NCBI RefSeq assembly: GCF_017347095.1
Contig: NZ_JADPRZ010000001.1
Span: 186,001-250,000, forward strand
Direction of reading: 5' to 3'
Source: Sporosarcina sp. E16_8
Lineage (GTDB): Bacteria > Bacillota > Bacilli > Bacillales_A > Planococcaceae
Length of the DNA stretch: 64,000 nt
Shown: in pieces, positions 56,262 through 64,000 of the stretch
How positions within the stretch are numbered: the first letter of the stretch is position 1
Layout: each line of letters opens with the position of its first letter
Notes under the pieces: generated by a model
Seen by the model: only the letters and a program-made list of their open reading frames with translations
What the model was told of the DNA's origin: nothing
The model's database searches: none
Translations under genes and position numbers: made by a program

Positions 56262-56888
56262 TTAACCTATCACTCCCATCAAGTAGACTACAGTGAAGAT
56301 GAATACCCAAACAACGTCGATGAAGTGCCAGTATAACGAGAAAGTGTAGTACTTCGGCGCGTTATACAAGTTCAGGCCGCGCTTAGAGTTACGGAAGATG
56401 AGTAACGTAAGCCAGACAAGTCCGATCGCTACGTGGAAACCGTGTGTACCAACAAGCGTGTAGAATGCAGAACTGAATGCACTGTTGTCAAATGTAAAGC
56501 CTAATTTAATATAGTGTACAAACTCGTACACCTCGAGCGCAAGAAAACCAAGCCCAAGGAATGCAGTGATGACAAGCCATAGCTGCATTTTCTTGAAATT
56601 GTAGTTTTTCAAATGATACATCGCATATACACTCGTCAAAGATGAAGTTAATAAAAGCAACGTCATGACGAAGACAAGCGGTAATTCAAAAAGTTCTTGT
56701 GTCGAAAACTTAAATCCACTTGGTCCTTTGTTCTTTAAAGCAAGATAGGTCGCAAAAAGTGTTGCGAACAAGATTGTCTCTCCGCCAAGGAACAGCCAGA
56801 ATCCAACAAATTTATTCTTTGCCTCTAACGTTGCTTTTTCCGGATGATCAGGCCACGTCTCAGGGGTGAATTTTTTATTCAAATCCAT
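56262..56888 (-). CDS. ctaE: Cytochrome c oxidase subunit III
   Basis: A 208-aa subunit III with five membrane helices. The conserved sequences are FWLFLGGETILFATLFATYL near residue 30 and FYTLVGTHGFHVAIGLVWL near residue 142, followed by FSLYWHFIDVVWVFIF. Its ATG overlaps the ctaD stop by one base (TAATG). Confidence 0.97.
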   Translation of the reverse strand: MDLNKKFTPETWPDHPEKATLEAKNKFVGFWLFLGGETILFATLFATYLALKNKGPSGFKFSTQELFELPLVFVMTLLLLTSSLTSVYAMYHLKNYNFKKMQLWLVITAFLGLGFLALEVYEFVHYIKLGFTFDNSAFSSAFYTLVGTHGFHVAIGLVWLTLLIFRNSKRGLNLYNAPKYYTFSLYWHFIDVVWVFIFTVVYLMGVIG

Positions 56889-58762
56889 TATTTTTGTCCC
56901 CCTTTACGTTTCATATCTTTTAAGATGTCTTCTTTCTTAACATAGTAGCCAAGATCGTCTTTCAATGAACGCATTGCCATTGCAGCGAAAGTCCATACAA
57001 GACCAATTACAAGAACGGCCATTCCCCATGGTTCCTCAGTACGGAACATTGCACCAAATCCTGCAATGAACAGACCTAAACTCAACATGAATGGAATGAA
57101 AGAACCGTTCGGCATATGGATATCTTGAACGGGTTCAGCCGGAGTAATTCCCGACAGATTACCCTCCATTTTTTCGATGTACACTGTATCAAGACCACGT
57201 ACTAGTGGTGTCTGCGCGAAGTTATAGAATAGCGGTGGAGATTCAATCGCCCATTCAAGCGTACGCCCATCACCCCAAGGGTCATTTGCTACACGTACAT
57301 TTTTAATGGAAGTTACGATAATGTTATAAACCATAACCGTAATCCCGATAGCCATAAGTAATGCTCCTACAGAACTAATTACGTTTGCTGAGTTCCAACC
57401 TTGACCATCCATGTATGTAAATACACGACGCGGCATTCCCCAGAAACCTAACCAGTGTTGAATTAGGAACGTTAAATGGAAACCGAAAAAGAAGAACCAA
57501 AACGTCACTTTACCGAGTGTTTCATTTAACATTGTACCGAACATTTTCGGCCAATATAGATGAGTACCAGCAAGTATACCGAATACAGTACCACCCACGA
57601 TTACATAGTGGAAGTGAGCAACAACAAAGTATGTGTCATGCAATTGGTAATCAAGTGGTGCAGTACCAAGCATAACACCCGTAACTCCACCCATAACAAA
57701 CGTTGGGATGAAGGCCAATGCCCAAAGCATCGGTGTTGTTACTTTTATACTTCCGCCCCATATGGTGAGCAACCAGTTAAATATCTTAACTCCAGTAGGT
57801 ATGGCAATTGCCATTGTCGCTACAGAGAAGATCGCGTTTGCTGTTGGCCCAAGACCAACTGTAAACATATGGTGAGCCCAAACCATGAAGCCTAGGAACC
57901 CAATAAGGACGGTAGCAAATACCATCGCTGAATAACCAAAAAGTCGTTTTCTAGAGAAGATCGTGAAGATCTCTGAGAAAATACCGAATGCCGGTAAAAT
58001 TAGAATATATACTTCAGGGTGACCAAATATCCAGAATATATGCTCCCAGATAATCGTATTTCCACCCATCGTAGGATCAAAGAAGTTAGCACCAAACATT
58101 CTTTCAAATGTCAGAAGGAATAGTCCTACTGTAAGTGGTGGGAATGCGAACAGAATCATAGCCGATGCAACGAACGTAGTCCATGTAAATAATGGCATAC
58201 GCATGTACGTCATCCCTGGAGCACGCATATTGATAATCGTTACGAGGAAGTTAATCCCCCCTAATAACGTACCACCACCGGCAATTTGAAGTCCTATTGC
58301 ATAAAAATCAACACCATGTCCTTCTGATGCCATTGCTAGCGATGCGTAAGAAGTCCAACCTGCATCGGGAACTTGACCAAAGAACCATGATATGTTTAGG
58401 AATACCCCACCGAAGAAGAACATCCAAAAACCTAGTGAGTTAAGAAATGGGAATGCTACATCACGCGCTCCAATTTGGAGTGGCATAATGGCGTTCATAA
58501 ATCCAATTAATATAGGCATGGCCGCCAGGAAAATCATTGTCGTTCCGTGCATCGTAATAATTTGGTTAAATATCCCCGCACTGACGAGATCGTTATTTGG
58601 CGTTAAAAGTTGCAAACGAATGATCATTGCTTCTATACCGCCGACTATGAAGAAGAATCCTCCACCTAGGAGATAAAGGATACCAATCTTCTTATGGTCG
58701 ACTGTTGTAAGCCAGTCCCATAGCGTTGCGCCAAAACCTCTTTTTTGAGCAACTGAACTCAA
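56888..58762 (-). CDS. ctaD: Cytochrome c oxidase subunit I
   Basis: The catalytic haem-copper subunit, 624 aa with about 13 membrane helices. Key residues include the haem a ligand in [11 protein letters not shown], the CuB-His/cross-linked Tyr motif [13 protein letters not shown] near residue 250, AHHMFT near residue 300 and the two haem ligands in [16 protein letters not shown]. The start is a TTG at 58762 behind GGAGG. The extended C-terminus is typical of Bacillus caa3. Confidence 0.98.
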   Translation of the reverse strand: MSSVAQKRGFGATLWDWLTTVDHKKIGILYLLGGGFFFIVGGIEAMIIRLQLLTPNNDLVSAGIFNQIITMHGTTMIFLAAMPILIGFMNAIMPLQIGARDVAFPFLNSLGFWMFFFGGVFLNISWFFGQVPDAGWTSYASLAMASEGHGVDFYAIGLQIAGGGTLLGGINFLVTIINMRAPGMTYMRMPLFTWTTFVASAMILFAFPPLTVGLFLLTFERMFGANFFDPTMGGNTIIWEHIFWIFGHPEVYILILPAFGIFSEIFTIFSRKRLFGYSAMVFATVLIGFLGFMVWAHHMFTVGLGPTANAIFSVATMAIAIPTGVKIFNWLLTIWGGSIKVTTPMLWALAFIPTFVMGGVTGVMLGTAPLDYQLHDTYFVVAHFHYVIVGGTVFGILAGTHLYWPKMFGTMLNETLGKVTFWFFFFGFHLTFLIQHWLGFWGMPRRVFTYMDGQGWNSANVISSVGALLMAIGITVMVYNIIVTSIKNVRVANDPWGDGRTLEWAIESPPLFYNFAQTPLVRGLDTVYIEKMEGNLSGITPAEPVQDIHMPNGSFIPFMLSLGLFIAGFGAMFRTEEPWGMAVLVIGLVWTFAAMAMRSLKDDLGYYVKKEDILKDMKRKGGQK

Positions 58763-58796
58763 TTTGTTTACCTCCTCTTCAAATTCACGTTAATCG

Positions 58797-59867
58797 TTAT
58801 TTTTCTACTGAAAGTCCCATGAGGTACTCAGCAATTGAATTTATTTCCTCGTCAGAAAGTTGTTCACCGAATGACGGCATCAAGTTTCCTGGCTTTTGTT
58901 TTTGAGTGTCAGAAATCCACTCAACTAGTTTTTCTTGCGTGTGATCCATGAATCCTGCAACGCGATTACGGTCACCAAATGACGCTAGGTTTGGTCCAAT
59001 TGCTCCGCCTTCACCGACTGCAGATGTCGCATGACATGCAATACAGCTTTGTTGGAACAATTCTTCACCTTGACCGGCTGCAGCAACATCTGTCGCTTCT
59101 TCGCCTGTTGCTTGCATTGCTGTAACCCATTTGTTGAATTCAGCACGTGGCAATGATTTTACTTTGAAATCCATAAGTGCGTGTGATGGACCACAAAGCT
59201 CTGCACACTTGCCGTAAAATACTCCGTCTTTCAGGTCTTTCGATGCTTTATCAAACGTTAAATAAAACTTGTTTACGTTTTCAACGTTTGTATCGAGTTT
59301 ACCACCGACTGCTGGAATCCAGAAGGAGTGCTTAACATCTGCTGCAAGAAGGTTGAAATATACTTTTTCTCCAGTTGGTACAACAAGTTCTTGTGCTGTA
59401 ACAATTCCGAGTGTAGGGTATTCAAATTCCCACCAGTACAATTTCGCCGTAACATCAACAACCAGGTTTTCTGACTCTCCATCCTCATTGACTTCATTCA
59501 TCGCACTGACATCGCTTAGTTTATATGTGTAATAAACTGTAGGGACAGCTAGAAGTAATACAAGGAGAACAGGAATAACCGTCCATACAAGTTCTAATGT
59601 ATGGCTTCCTTCAACTTCTTCAGGAACAAAGTCCTCACCCAGTTTCGAGCGTCTAAAACGAACAATTGCAACTACATAAATAATCACAACTACTAGAATA
59701 ACCAGTAACATGATTCCTGATGATAACATCAGCAATTTGAATTGGTCTTTCCCGACTTGACCGGCTGGAAGAAGTGTGGATAGTCCCTCCTGACCACATC
59801 CCGCAAGAAACACGGTAAGAGCTGCTAATAAAGAAAAAAGACGCCACTTTTTGAGTCCTTTCATCAT
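58797..59867 (-). CDS. ctaC: Cytochrome c oxidase subunit II with fused cytochrome c domain
   Basis: The caa3 subunit II, 356 aa. It is a lipoprotein (lipobox LAGCG, Cys near residue 24) with two membrane helices and a CuA domain (CAELCGPSHALMDF near residue 228). A C-terminal cytochrome c domain carries the haem site CIACH near residue 276 and MPSFG near residue 333 as Met ligand. The fused haem domain lets it take electrons from cytochrome c directly. AGAGG precedes the ATG. Confidence 0.97.
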   Translation of the reverse strand: MMKGLKKWRLFSLLAALTVFLAGCGQEGLSTLLPAGQVGKDQFKLLMLSSGIMLLVILVVVIIYVVAIVRFRRSKLGEDFVPEEVEGSHTLELVWTVIPVLLVLLLAVPTVYYTYKLSDVSAMNEVNEDGESENLVVDVTAKLYWWEFEYPTLGIVTAQELVVPTGEKVYFNLLAADVKHSFWIPAVGGKLDTNVENVNKFYLTFDKASKDLKDGVFYGKCAELCGPSHALMDFKVKSLPRAEFNKWVTAMQATGEEATDVAAAGQGEELFQQSCIACHATSAVGEGGAIGPNLASFGDRNRVAGFMDHTQEKLVEWISDTQKQKPGNLMPSFGEQLSDEEINSIAEYLMGLSVEK

Positions 59868-59967
59868 CGCTTAATGATACCTCTCTTTCTAAAAAAATGT
59901 TTTTCTTGGTGCGAGGACTGCTGACCTCTTTATGTGAATTCCTATGCAAAGAAAGAATTCCAATATG

Positions 59968-60885
59968 TTAGATGAATATCGAGAAGATAATCATGGCAAC
60001 AAAAAGGATCGTCATATAATTCAATGAATAGATGAACATACCCGTTGCCCATTTTATATCATCTTTCGCTTTAAATCCTTTAAGTGCTAAAAACAGCCAC
60101 CCTATATTCAACGCGGTCGCAAGTACTAAGAAGCCTACCCCTAGTTCAGTAAGTAGAAACGGCAATGGAAATAAAAACAGAATCCAAGCCAACATCGATT
60201 TCTTCGTTCTTGCAAAACCTTTTACAACAGGCAGCATTGGAATATTTGCTGCACGGTATTCGTCTGTCCGACGCATCGCTAGCGCATAAAAATGCGGCGG
60301 TTGCCAAACAAACATAATCAGGAATAACGCCAAGGCACCTGCACCGAGTGCTGGTTCAACCGCAGCCCATCCGATTAAAGGCGGTATTGCCCCTGAAATA
60401 CTTCCAACTACTGTATTAGCGACGTGCCTACGTTTCGACCACATCGAATAGAGTACAACATAACTGAAGATACCTGCAAGTCCCCAAAGACCAGCTGCTA
60501 CAGAAGCAGAAAACAAAAGCACTTCGCCTACTACGATGAAAGTCAGCGCAAGTGTCAATACAGCCGGCGCCTTGAAACGTCCGGTAACTGTTGGTCTGGA
60601 CTTCGTTCTCGTCATGACAGGATCAATATCACGGTCGATCAAGTTGTTAAGTGCCGCAGATCCAGCAATTATCAATCCTGATCCGAGAAGAGCAAAGACG
60701 AGCAAATCTATATTATGAAGAAAGTTTTTACCAGTGAACTGAAAAGCAAGGAATAGTCCCGTAAAAGTTGTGATCATGTTCGAATTAACAATGCCGATTT
60801 TAATGAGCGCAAGGAAGTCCTTATAAAGAGACGCTGTCACTACATTCGATTCGACAGGTGTGGAAATTGTATGACCGTTTGACAA
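59968..60885 (-). CDS. ctaB: Protohaem IX farnesyltransferase (haem O synthase)
   Basis: A UbiA-family membrane prenyltransferase that converts haem B to haem O for the oxidase. The 305-aa protein has about nine helices and the aspartate motif NNLIDRDIDPVMTRTKSRP near residue 85. FVWQPPHFYALAMRRTDEYR near residue 193 is the second conserved region. The start is a TTG at 60885 behind GGAAGGAGGGG. It is divergent from ctaA, as in Bacillus. Confidence 0.97.
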   Translation of the reverse strand: MSNGHTISTPVESNVVTASLYKDFLALIKIGIVNSNMITTFTGLFLAFQFTGKNFLHNIDLLVFALLGSGLIIAGSAALNNLIDRDIDPVMTRTKSRPTVTGRFKAPAVLTLALTFIVVGEVLLFSASVAAGLWGLAGIFSYVVLYSMWSKRRHVANTVVGSISGAIPPLIGWAAVEPALGAGALALFLIMFVWQPPHFYALAMRRTDEYRAANIPMLPVVKGFARTKKSMLAWILFLFPLPFLLTELGVGFLVLATALNIGWLFLALKGFKAKDDIKWATGMFIYSLNYMTILFVAMIIFSIFI

Positions 60886-60920
60886 GTTACCCCTCCTTCC
60901 AAAGTGGTGAGCGTTAACCG

Positions 60921-61042
60921 CTATAGCTAACTATAGCGAAATTCGGGTAGTATTTCTATACATATACAAAATTTCTACCGAATTCCTTGAAATATCGACA
61001 CATTTATTACTGAACCCCCTCTATAGTAAATCATTTCGGTAG
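60921..61042. promoter_or_regulatory. Inverted CTACCGAA motifs between ctaA and ctaB
   Basis: The 325-bp divergent gap contains AATTCGGGTAG (60940-60950) and CTACCGAATT (60975-60984) as an inverted pair, and a third TTTCGGTAG at 61034-61042. CTATAG is directly repeated at 60921 and 60931 and recurs at 61021. These could be operator sites for shared control of haem A synthesis. I cannot assign a regulator, and no clear promoter boxes are visible. Confidence 0.45.
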
Positions 61043-61210
61043 GTCTTTTGTGAAGTTAAAGCGTCTTCTTTATGAACAATTTGTGAAAAGGATCATTACT
61101 GAGGCATTTCCAGCCGTTCTTCGTTGTCTTTTTACTATTTTTTCGTTATCATCAAAAAAGCAGGGACCTTTTATACAATGGTCATCAATAAAAAAGTAGG
61201 TGTCATTTTT

Positions 61211-62122
61211 TTGCAATCTAATAGATATTTAAAATGGTTCGCCGTCGCTTCAACTGTCGGTATGCTTTTAATCTTACTCGGAGGCGCGCTTGTTACTAAA
61301 ACCGATAGCGGTATGGGCTGCGGAAGACATTGGCCTGGATGTAATGGGCAACTTATTCCTGACGAGATTACAGCAGAAGTACTTATTGAATTTTCACATC
61401 GGCTTGTAACCGGATCTGTCGGAATCTTGATTGTCATATTAGCTGTCTGGTCATGGAGATCAATCGGACATATAAGGGAAACAAAATTCCTAGCAATCGC
61501 AGCAGTGTTCTTCCTTATATTACAGGCATTGATAGGTGCCGCTCAAGTATTATGGGGTCAAGGTGATTTCATACTCGCGCTTCATTTCGGCATTTCACTT
61601 TTAAGCTTTGCATCAGTACTTCTATTAACCCTTCTCATATTTGAAGTGGATCGAAAGTTTGATGCAGATAAGTTACAAATAGGTAAACGGTTAAAATGGC
61701 ATACAATAGGTGTATCCATTTACTCATACTTTGTCGTTTATACCGGAGCACTCGTCCGTCATACTGAGTCTGGTCTCGCCTGTCTAGACTGGCCGCTGTG
61801 CAAGAACAGTGCATTCACCCTTCCGCGTAACATGTTTGAATGGGTTCAGATGGGTCACCGTACTGCCGCAGCACTTATCTTCATTTGGTTATTAGTCATC
61901 ATGATTCATGCAATTCGTCATTATAAAAATCAGCGTGTCATCTATTGGGGCTGGAGTATCGCATTTATACTTGTAGCGCTCCAAGCAACAACAGGAATGA
62001 TGGTTGTTCTGACAAGACTAAACCTTTATATTGCTTTGCTTCACTCTTTGTTTATCACGTTGTTATTTGGTTTGTTAACGTACATGATCCTACTTGTTTC
62101 GAGAAGTAAACTATCCAAATGA
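61211..62122 (+). CDS. ctaA: Haem A synthase
   Basis: It oxidises the methyl group of haem O to formyl to give haem A. The 303-aa protein has eight helices. It shows [21 protein letters not shown] with the Cys pair and the ligand His in [12 protein letters not shown], mirrored in the second half by [19 protein letters not shown] and [11 protein letters not shown]. The start is TTG 61211, 9 nt after AGGTG; the frame extends to 61124 without a better site. Confidence 0.95.
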   Translation: MQSNRYLKWFAVASTVGMLLILLGGALVTKTDSGMGCGRHWPGCNGQLIPDEITAEVLIEFSHRLVTGSVGILIVILAVWSWRSIGHIRETKFLAIAAVFFLILQALIGAAQVLWGQGDFILALHFGISLLSFASVLLLTLLIFEVDRKFDADKLQIGKRLKWHTIGVSIYSYFVVYTGALVRHTESGLACLDWPLCKNSAFTLPRNMFEWVQMGHRTAAALIFIWLLVIMIHAIRHYKNQRVIYWGWSIAFILVALQATTGMMVVLTRLNLYIALLHSLFITLLFGLLTYMILLVSRSKLSK

Positions 62123-62127
62123 ATGTA

Positions 62128-62154
62128 AAGGACTGGCCCTAGGCCAGTCCTTTC
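62128..62154. terminator. ctaA terminator
   Basis: Palindrome AAAGGACTGGCC/GGCCAGTCCTTT with a 3-nt loop and a short T-tail, 6 bp after the ctaA stop. Confidence 0.88.
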
Positions 62155-62176
62155 TACTTGTCTACCCAACTTATTA

Positions 62177-62231
62177 ACATAAAAAACAAGGGCACCCGAA
62201 TATAATTCGAGTGCCCTTGTTTTTTTATGTT
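62177..62231. terminator. pycA terminator, bidirectional
   Basis: A long palindrome with core AAGGGCACCCGAATATAATT and TCGAGTGCCCTT, bordered by A- and T-tracts. It overlaps the pycA stop codon by two bases. Confidence 0.93.
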
Positions 62232-64000
62232 AATGCTCCAATTCGATGAGAAGATCACCTGTAGCTATCGATTCTCCAGCAATTACATATATTTCTTTTA
62301 CTATACCATCGAAAGGTGCTTGAATCGTTGTCTCCATTTTCATAGCTTCTGTGATGAGCAAATGTTCTCCTCTTTTCACTTTCGCTCCCTTTGAGACTGC
62401 AACTTTCAATACAGTTCCCGGCATAGTGGCAGCAATATGCGCAGCATTTGAAGTATCCGCTTTTTGTTTCCTAACTGTGACAGACTCAACACTCATGTCT
62501 TCAATAATGACTTCACGTGGTTGCCCGTTCAATTCGAAATAGATGACTCTTGTTGCATCTGATTGCGGTTCGCTAATCGACACTAGTTTAACAATCAACG
62601 TTTTCCCTTTTTCTATCTCTACTTCAATTTCCTCACCGAGCCGCATTCCATATAGGAATTCAGGCGTATCAATAACAGATACATCCCCGAACTGCTTATT
62701 GGTTTGGGAATATTCTTCGAAAACTTTCGGATAAAGGGCATAAGAAAGTACTTCATGAATGGTAACTGGACGTTCTAATTTAGTATTCAATTCATCCCGT
62801 AGCTTTTCAAAATTAACATCTTCCAATAGTTCTCCAGGACGTACAGTAATCGCTTGGCGATCTTTTAAAATGATTTTTTGAAGTTCAGCTGGGAATCCGC
62901 CATACGGCTGTCCGATATACCCTTCGAAAAACTCAATTACTGATTCCGGGAAGTCAATGGACTTTCCGCGTACAAGGACTGACTTTTCATCAAGTTCGTT
63001 TTGCACCATAAATAAGGCCATATCGCCAACAATCTTCGATGAAGGTGTCACCTTCACAACATCTCCGAATAACAGGTTAACCCGAGAATACATGCCCTTC
63101 ACTTCTTCCCAGCGCTCCCCTAGACCTACCGCTTTCGCTTGTTGCTGTAAGTTAGAATACTGGCCACCAGGCATTTCATGAACATAGATTTCCGAATGTG
63201 GACTCATCATGCCACTTTCAAAGTGCTGATAATACTTCCGAACATCTTCCCAGTAGTACGATAAATCTTCAAGTGACTTCACGTTTGCACGTACATTGCG
63301 TTTACCGCCTTGCAGCGCGTAGTGTAGCGAACTTGCCGACGGTTGTGAAGTTAGACCTGCCATTGACCCTAAAGCCGTGTCAACGATGTCCACGCCAGCC
63401 TCAATCGCTTTGGCATACATATAAATACCGTTGCCACTCGTATCATGCGAATGTAGATGAATTGGGATGTCCACTGTTGCTTTCAATTCAGAAACAAGTC
63501 GATAGGCCGCCTCCGGTTTTAAAAGACCAGCCATATCTTTAATAGCTAGGATATGGGCTCCAGCCGATTCAAGTTCTTTTGCCATCTCTTTATAATAATT
63601 AACCGTATATTTCGCTCGAGAATCGTCAAGAATATCCCCTGTATAACAAATCGCGGCTTCCGCGACTTTCCCTGCTTCGCGTGTTGCGTCAATTGCAACT
63701 TCCATGCCTTTAATCCAGTTCAAGCTGTCGAAAATACGGAATACATCAATCCCAGCATCAGCTGACTTTTTAACGAACTCACGGATAACATTGTCAGGAT
63801 AATTCGTATAACCTACAGCATTTGCCCCTCGGAACAGCATTTGGAAAAGTACATTTGGAATTTGTTCTCGCAGTTTTAATAACCTATCCCATGGATCTTC
63901 TTTCAGGAACCTATAAGCAACATCGAATGTCGCGCCTCCCCACATTTCATAAGAGAACAGATCTGGCATCAGTCTTGCCGATTCAGCCGCAATTGACGTC
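62230..64000 (-). CDS. pycA: Pyruvate carboxylase, C-terminal part
   Basis: The last 590 codons of the tetrameric enzyme that makes oxaloacetate from pyruvate; the biotin carboxylase half lies outside the window. The visible part contains the carboxyltransferase TIM barrel (PDLFSYEMWGGATFDVAYRF at its start, LLKPEAAYRLVSEL and HSHDTSGNGIYM with metal-binding His). It then has the tetramerisation region and the C-terminal biotinyl domain with ITEAMKMETT. The frame is open to the window edge. Its location next to ctaA matches B. subtilis. Confidence 0.97.
   Translation of the reverse strand, partial: TSIAAESARLMPDLFSYEMWGGATFDVAYRFLKEDPWDRLLKLREQIPNVLFQMLFRGANAVGYTNYPDNVIREFVKKSADAGIDVFRIFDSLNWIKGMEVAIDATREAGKVAEAAICYTGDILDDSRAKYTVNYYKEMAKELESAGAHILAIKDMAGLLKPEAAYRLVSELKATVDIPIHLHSHDTSGNGIYMYAKAIEAGVDIVDTALGSMAGLTSQPSASSLHYALQGGKRNVRANVKSLEDLSYYWEDVRKYYQHFESGMMSPHSEIYVHEMPGGQYSNLQQQAKAVGLGERWEEVKGMYSRVNLLFGDVVKVTPSSKIVGDMALFMVQNELDEKSVLVRGKSIDFPESVIEFFEGYIGQPYGGFPAELQKIILKDRQAITVRPGELLEDVNFEKLRDELNTKLERPVTIHEVLSYALYPKVFEEYSQTNKQFGDVSVIDTPEFLYGMRLGEEIEVEIEKGKTLIVKLVSISEPQSDATRVIYFELNGQPREVIIEDMSVESVTVRKQKADTSNAAHIAATMPGTVLKVAVSKGAKVKRGEHLLITEAMKMETTIQAPFDGIVKEIYVIAGESIATGDLLIELEH

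Overview
The window is a continuous chromosomal stretch from a low-GC, endospore-forming Gram-positive bacterium. Gene order follows the Bacillus subtilis chromosome between pycA and the pyr operon: pycA, ctaA/ctaB/ctaCDEFG, the ylb genes, rpmF, panE, bshC, the mraZ-ftsZ (dcw) cluster, spoIIGA-sigE-sigG, the ylm genes, divIVA, ileS, lspA, rluD and pyrRPBC. Protein sequences, the many TTG starts and the pattern of missing genes point to Planococcaceae (Sporosarcina- or Lysinibacillus-like) rather than Bacillus itself. No rRNA, tRNA, CRISPR array, phage module or intact transposase gene is visible.

Layout. 1-3643: pyrimidine operon (pyrR-pyrP-pyrB-pyrC) on the minus strand, with a sigma-A promoter and two PyrR-type attenuators. 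3624-8605: rluD, lspA and ileS, the last under an isoleucine T-box. 8624-12077: divIVA and the ylm/sepF division genes. 12160-14588: sporulation sigma factors SigG and SigE and the SigE-processing protease SpoIIGA. 14972-29877: dcw cluster (mraZ, rsmH, ftsL, pbpB, spoVD, mraY, murD, spoVE, divIB, ylxW, ylxX, sbp, ftsA, ftsZ), which lacks murE, murG and murB. 30070-33070: bshC, a DUF3397-type membrane protein and panE. 33594-38013: an acyl-CoA carboxylase and enoyl-CoA hydratase set resembling yngEFH. 38218-51801: rpmF, ylbN, tmcAL, ylbL, ylbJ, coaD, rsmD, two unrecognised proteins, ylbG, a glycerophosphodiesterase-like protein, ylbF, a second-site murE, an ACT-less aspartokinase and ylbC. 52261-62122: a YugN-like protein, an AI-2E-family permease, and the complete caa3 oxidase and haem A gene set. 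62230-64000: the 3' part of pycA.

The most interesting locus is 48437-50717. A meso-diaminopimelate-type murE and a short aspartokinase without ACT domains are transcribed divergently from a 110-bp region where two CATAnnnTA boxes of sigma-E/sigma-K type overlap head to head. Planococcaceae such as Lysinibacillus sphaericus are known to build vegetative peptidoglycan with L-lysine but spore cortex with diaminopimelate. With murE missing from the dcw cluster, this pair looks like a dedicated sporulation module that supplies diaminopimelate-containing precursors.

The second theme is repeats. A family of modular palindromic elements (ends like AAAAGCGTAAGGCGCC and GGCGCCTGGAGTCTAGACAC) occupies about ten intergenic regions. 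At seven of them one end lies directly after, or one conserved AT-rich arm away from, the T-tract of an intrinsic terminator, including the regulatory terminators of the ileS T-box and the pyr attenuators. A 382-bp MITE-like element with flanking 11-bp direct repeats, a 114-bp tandem triplication with a solo copy 19 kb away, a 41-bp minisatellite and a structured 170-bp element are also present. rsmH appears to start at AUU.
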